Source of the DNA: Bacteriovoracaceae bacterium
GTDB lineage: Bacteria; Bdellovibrionota; UBA1018
Direction: 5' to 3'
DNA length: 9,060 bases
Assembly (NCBI GenBank): GCA_023250755.1
Contig: JAHFAC010000056.1
Span: 1-9,060 of the forward strand
The notes beneath the pieces were generated by a model. The model made no database searches. It was given only the letters and a program-made list of their open reading frames with translations, and was not told the origin of the DNA. A program made the position numbers and the translations under genes. Shown here one piece after another: positions 5,648 through 9,060 of the stretch (positions within the stretch are counted from its first letter, which is position 1; each line of letters begins with the position of its first letter).

Positions 5648-7436
5648 GAATATCCGGAATTTCTGCATTATCGCCCATATTGACCACGGGAAGTCTACCC
5701 TAGCGGATCGTCTTTTGGAAAAAACGGGGACCGTCCATGCCCGAGATATGGAGGCTCAGTTTCTCGACAATATGGATATTGAACGGGAACGTGGAATTAC
5801 AATTAAGGCTCAGAGCGTCCGGCTTCTTTATAAAGCCAAGAATGGCCAAGAATATATCTTGAATCTCATTGATACCCCGGGGCATGTCGATTTTACCTAT
5901 GAGGTTTCGCGATCACTGGCCGCTTGTGAAGGCGCGATTCTAGTAGTTGATGCCTCGCAGGGGGTTGAGGCACAGACGTTGGCTAATGTCTTCATGGCGC
6001 TCGATATTAACCTTGAGGTCTTTCCGGCGATTAATAAAGTGGATCTCCCAGCGGCGGATCCCGAAAAGGTTCTTAAAGAAATTGATGAAATGATCGGTCT
6101 CGTAGACACGAGTCATGCGGTTTTTTGCAGCGCAAAATCCGGCTTAGGAATCGAAAAGATTCTCGAGGCGGTGGTAGAGCACTTCCCTTCGCCAAAAGAT
6201 GCGGATGGAGCCCCCTTTAGGGCGCTGATTTTTGATAGCTGGTATGATGCTTATCAAGGGGTGGTTGCTCTTTGTCGAATTTTTGAGGGTTCGATCAAGA
6301 AGGGGACACGTATTCGTCTTCATCACGTGGGTAAGGAGTTTGAAGTCCAGCGCCTGGGTGTTTTTTCTCCTAAGTTCACTGATGTGGAGTGTTTAAGTAG
6401 TGGAGAAGTCGGTGCAGTCATTTGCGGAATTAAAGACGTCAGAGACATGAAGGTGGGTGACACCATCATGGATGCTGCCAACTTAGCAAAAGAGCCACTC
6501 GGGGGCTTTAAAGAAGTCAAGCCGATGGTTTTTTGCGGCGTTTATCCCATCGACGCAGATCAATACAATGATCTCAAGGAGTCACTTGAAAAGTTGCGCC
6601 TCAATGATTCGGCGATTAGCTGGGAACCTGAGACTTCCACCGCTCTAGGGTTTGGGTTTCGATGCGGGTTCCTCGGGCTTTTGCACATGGACGTTGTCCA
6701 GGAACGGTTGGAGCGCGAATATAATCTAAACTTGATTACCACAGCGCCCTCTGTGATTTATCGTGTGATGAAAACGGATGGAGAGCTACTTTTAGTCGAT
6801 AATCCGGCCAAACTTCCTGATCAGACAAAAATTCAGCAAATTGAGGAGCCCTACATCCGTCTCACCGTCCATATGCCGTCAGAATACGTGGGTACGGTGA
6901 TGGCGCTTCTCAATGATCGACGAGGGGTTCAGCAGAAACTGGATTATGTGACCAGCGATCGAGTGACTTTAATTTATGAAATGCCTCTTAGTGAGATGGT
7001 CTTTGATTTTTATGATCGCCTGAAGAGCCTGACCAAAGGCTACGCCTCAATGGATTATGAGTTGACCGATTACCGAGTTTCCCATCTGGTGAAGCTGGAT
7101 ATTGTGCTGAATGGCGAGCCGGTAGACGCGCTTTCATTGATTATTCATCGGGATAAGGCCGCTTATCGGGGGCGGGAGCTCACCAAGAAGATGAAGGAAA
7201 TCATTGATCGTCAGATGTTTGAGGTGGCCATTCAAGCGATGATCGGAGCCAAGGTCGTCGCTCGAGAGAATATTTCGGCTCTTCGCAAAAATGTAACAGC
7301 AAAATGCTATGGCGGCGATATTTCTCGTAAGCGTAAGCTTCTTGAAAAGCAAAAAGAGGGCAAGAAGCGGATGAAGCAAATCGGGAGTGTAGAGGTTCCA
7401 CAAGAGGCATTTTTAGCTGTTCTTAAGGTGGATTGA
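5640..7436 (+). CDS. lepA: Elongation factor 4 (LepA), ribosome-associated GTPase
   Basis: This is translational GTPase EF-4, which acts on elongating or initiating ribosomes and is proposed to back-translocate or relieve stalled states. Its 598 residues match the family's near-constant length. GTPase motifs are intact: P-loop AHIDHGKST (12-20), switch region [10 protein letters not shown] (49-58), DTPGH (78-82, with catalytic His), NKVD (132-135) and SAKSG (164-168). Domains II and III follow, including the strongly conserved [13 protein letters not shown] segment. The LepA-specific C-terminal domain, with basic [20 protein letters not shown] and the end motif [11 protein letters not shown], is complete, distinguishing it from EF-G. 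The start is chosen by the family N-terminus and by AAGGA just upstream (a short three-base spacing). It is the first gene of a unit with lepB, which begins 1 bp after the lepA stop. Confidence 0.97.
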   Translation: MSKNIRNFCIIAHIDHGKSTLADRLLEKTGTVHARDMEAQFLDNMDIERERGITIKAQSVRLLYKAKNGQEYILNLIDTPGHVDFTYEVSRSLAACEGAILVVDASQGVEAQTLANVFMALDINLEVFPAINKVDLPAADPEKVLKEIDEMIGLVDTSHAVFCSAKSGLGIEKILEAVVEHFPSPKDADGAPFRALIFDSWYDAYQGVVALCRIFEGSIKKGTRIRLHHVGKEFEVQRLGVFSPKFTDVECLSSGEVGAVICGIKDVRDMKVGDTIMDAANLAKEPLGGFKEVKPMVFCGVYPIDADQYNDLKESLEKLRLNDSAISWEPETSTALGFGFRCGFLGLLHMDVVQERLEREYNLNLITTAPSVIYRVMKTDGELLLVDNPAKLPDQTKIQQIEEPYIRLTVHMPSEYVGTVMALLNDRRGVQQKLDYVTSDRVTLIYEMPLSEMVFDFYDRLKSLTKGYASMDYELTDYRVSHLVKLDIVLNGEPVDALSLIIHRDKAAYRGRELTKKMKEIIDRQMFEVAIQAMIGAKVVARENISALRKNVTAKCYGGDISRKRKLLEKQKEGKKRMKQIGSVEVPQEAFLAVLKVD

Positions 7437-7437
7437 G

Positions 7438-8136
7438 ATGATTGACGCTGCGTCTGTTCAGCAGCCAAAAAGTAGTTTTCGGCAAGCACTCAAGGACTAT
7501 GGGGGTGCTGTGGTCATTGCCATTTTGGTTGCATTGGCGATTCGATTTTTTCTGATTGAGGCGTATCGAATTCCCAGTTCAGCGATGAAACCTACTTTGG
7601 AGTCGGGAGACACTATCTTTGTTTCAAAGTGGGAGTTTGGTCTCAGGCTTCCGTGGTCTGCCTCCCGCTTGACCCAGGGAAGACCTCCTCGGTATGGCGA
7701 GGTGGTTGTGTTTTCTTTTCCCGATGAGTCACAGGTAGACTACCTCAAGCGCATAGTGGGCTTGCCGGCAGATACGGTTCAGGTTCAAAAGGGCAAACTG
7801 ATTTTGAATGGTGAATTACGGGATTTTTCGAACAGCACTAATGCTGTTTGCGGCCAAGAAAAATTACCCGGAAAAGACTATGAGATTTGCTGGGAGCCAC
7901 CGATTTTAGAGGACTTCGGTCCAGAAAAAATTTCACGTGACTCCGTTTTTGTTCTGGGAGACTTAAGGTCGCAGAGTCCTGATGCGCGAAGGCAACGCAG
8001 TTGGGGTATAGTGCCTCTTACAGCGATCAAAGGCAGAGCGCTTTGGACTTGGCTCTCGATTGAGCCCGCTGGGCTGGGACGTGTGAGCTGGTTTTCTCGG
8101 ATTCGATTTGAGCGGATGTTTAAGGAAATTCGATGA
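7438..8136 (+). CDS. lepB: Signal peptidase I homologue with Ala at the nucleophile position
   Basis: This is a type I signal peptidase family protein, which normally cleaves Sec/Tat signal peptides on the periplasmic face. The 232-residue protein has a single N-terminal anchor at about 22-40. Box B reads IPSSAMKPTL (45-54). Aligned to the E. coli form IPSGSMMPTL, Ser88 is kept (S47), but catalytic Ser90 is replaced by A49; a Ser sits one position earlier (S48). The general-base Lys is kept (K104 in YLKRIVGLPAD), as are box E S180, D182 and R184. Box E reads GDLRSQSPDARRQRSWG and departs from the usual GDNRDNSxDSRxWG, with a three-residue insertion before WG. C138 and C151 could form a disulphide. 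AGGTGG (7425-7430) serves as ribosome site inside lepA; pyrB overlaps by 4 bp. Activity is uncertain: it may be an inactive or altered-mechanism paralogue, with a canonical copy elsewhere. Confidence 0.88.
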   Translation: MIDAASVQQPKSSFRQALKDYGGAVVIAILVALAIRFFLIEAYRIPSSAMKPTLESGDTIFVSKWEFGLRLPWSASRLTQGRPPRYGEVVVFSFPDESQVDYLKRIVGLPADTVQVQKGKLILNGELRDFSNSTNAVCGQEKLPGKDYEICWEPPILEDFGPEKISRDSVFVLGDLRSQSPDARRQRSWGIVPLTAIKGRALWTWLSIEPAGLGRVSWFSRIRFERMFKEIR

Positions 8137-9060
8137 AGGCAAAAAAAAACACAGTACCGAGTTTACTTGCTGCGGCAGATTTAAATAAATCTAAAATTCG
8201 TTTTTTTCTTTCAGTCACCAAGGCGCTGGCGCTGGCTTTTAAACAGAGTGAAGATCCAATCCCACTTCTTAAGGGGCGCACGATTGTGAATCTTTTTTTT
8301 GAGAATTCGACTCGAACGCGCAGTTCGTTTGAGGTCGCTACTCGAAAACTTGCTGGGAGTACCCTGAATTTTTCAGCGTCAGTTTCAAGTGTTCAAAAGG
8401 GCGAAACCTTGATCGATACGGCAAAAAACATTGTTGCTATGCGCCCGCATTGCATTGTGGTCAGGCATCCATCGGCCGGAACACCAGGGATCTTAGCTGC
8501 TTCAGTCGGGGTGCCCGTCGTGAATGCAGGGGATGGTTTTCATGAGCATCCTACTCAAGCGCTTTTAGATGCTTATACAATTGAAGAAAAGCTGGGAACC
8601 GTTGCAGGCAAACGAGTAGTGATTATCGGAGATATCGCCCATAGTCGAGTCGCTCGCTCTAATATCTCTATTCTGAAAAAACTCGGTGCTTCCGTCGCAG
8701 TTTGTGGACCCCCTACGCTTCTGCCCCCAGAGCCAGCTTCTCTGGGCGTTGACTTTGCTTATAGGCCCGAAGAGTTATTGCCCACAGCGGATGTTGTGAT
8801 GGCCCTGAGAGTCCAGCTTGAGCGACAGAATAAGATGCAAATTCCTACATTGGGGGAGTATTCGCGCTTTTGGGGGATTAACCGCGAACGGGCTGCTTTA
8901 CTTAAAAAAGGCGCGATTATTCTTCATCCCGGGCCGATTAATCGAGGAGTGGAGTTGAGTTCAGAAGTGGCCGATGGGCCCGCGTCTGTCATCTTGGACC
9001 AGGTCTCTAATGGAGTTATAGTGCGGATGGCAGGTCTAGCGGTGTTGTGCAATCCTCAAG
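8133..9060 (+). CDS. pyrB: Aspartate carbamoyltransferase catalytic subunit, 3'-partial
   Basis: ATCase joins carbamoyl phosphate and aspartate in the first committed step of pyrimidine synthesis. I translated 309 codons from the ATG at 8133; no stop occurs before the window edge, and since the family is about 305-320 residues only a few are probably missing. Carbamoyl-phosphate motif FFENSTRTR (55-63), SVQKGETLIDT (86-96; active-site Lys89), HPTQALLD (139-146), GDIAHSRVARS (166-176), MALRVQLER (223-231) and LHPGPINRGVE (264-274) are all present, so the enzyme looks fully active. These motifs separate it from ornithine carbamoyltransferase. The start overlaps the lepB stop as ATGA, with AGGA six bases upstream, implying translational coupling. 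Codons 3-6 contain nine consecutive A (8141-8149). No pyrI is visible; anything downstream is out of view. Confidence 0.95.
   Translation, partial: MKAKKNTVPSLLAAADLNKSKIRFFLSVTKALALAFKQSEDPIPLLKGRTIVNLFFENSTRTRSSFEVATRKLAGSTLNFSASVSSVQKGETLIDTAKNIVAMRPHCIVVRHPSAGTPGILAASVGVPVVNAGDGFHEHPTQALLDAYTIEEKLGTVAGKRVVIIGDIAHSRVARSNISILKKLGASVAVCGPPTLLPPEPASLGVDFAYRPEELLPTADVVMALRVQLERQNKMQIPTLGEYSRFWGINRERAALLKKGAIILHPGPINRGVELSSEVADGPASVILDQVSNGVIVRMAGLAVLCNPQ

Noticed and set aside
7134..7489. Several - strand open frames of 60-89 codons
   Set aside because: They all lie antisense to the highly conserved lepA C-terminal domain and lepB start.
8293..8300. T8 run in pyrB as a pausing or slippage regulator
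   Set aside because: It encodes Phe-Phe of the conserved FFENSTRTR motif, so codon content explains it.

Overview
The window looks like a chromosomal segment of a diderm (Gram-negative) bacterium. It carries an LPS-transport permease, an outer-membrane-type lipoprotein signal and a membrane-embedded glycan-initiating transferase. Base composition is moderate, mid-to-high 40s % GC by eye. Genes are tightly packed, with overlapping starts and stops. The style is compatible with a Bdellovibrionota or former deltaproteobacterial lineage, but that is an inference from gene style and not a phylogenetic result. I see no transposon, prophage, tRNA, rRNA or CRISPR array.

Layout. (1) Bases 1-2327, + strand: the C-terminal ~405 residues of an undecaprenyl-phosphate sugar phosphotransferase, cut by the window edge, overlap by 11 bp an LptF/LptG-family permease. 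This is an envelope glycan/LPS unit. (2) Bases 2328-2526: a convergent spacer without a gene. It holds four co-oriented GGATAA elements, one of them a perfect DnaA box (TGTGGATAA), around an AT-rich core, plus phased direct repeats and an inverted repeat. (3) Bases 2527-4361, - strand: a TPR lipoprotein (PilF/PilW-like) followed by a RodZ-like membrane HTH protein. They are probably co-transcribed from a good sigma70-type promoter just upstream. (4) Bases 4447-5568, - strand: a TrmA/RlmD-family Fe-S RNA m5U methyltransferase. (5) Bases 5640-9060, + strand: lepA (EF-4), a signal peptidase I homologue and pyrB (aspartate carbamoyltransferase, nearly complete, cut at the right edge). These are packed with a 1-bp gap and a 4-bp overlap, so they form one operon.

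How the genes fit together. The left half concerns the envelope: lipid-linked glycan start, lipid export, cell-shape scaffold and an outer-membrane TPR lipoprotein. The right half couples translation (LepA), protein export processing (LepB-like) and pyrimidine synthesis (PyrB). The lepA-lepB pair is a familiar order; pyrB directly behind it is less so.

Most notable observations. The signal peptidase has alanine where the family has its nucleophilic serine, while the general-base lysine is kept. The 2328-2526 spacer looks like a DnaA-binding, oriC- or DARS-like locus although no dnaA is nearby; rough G/C counting shows no skew switch there, which argues against a bidirectional origin. I found no clear undescribed multi-gene system.
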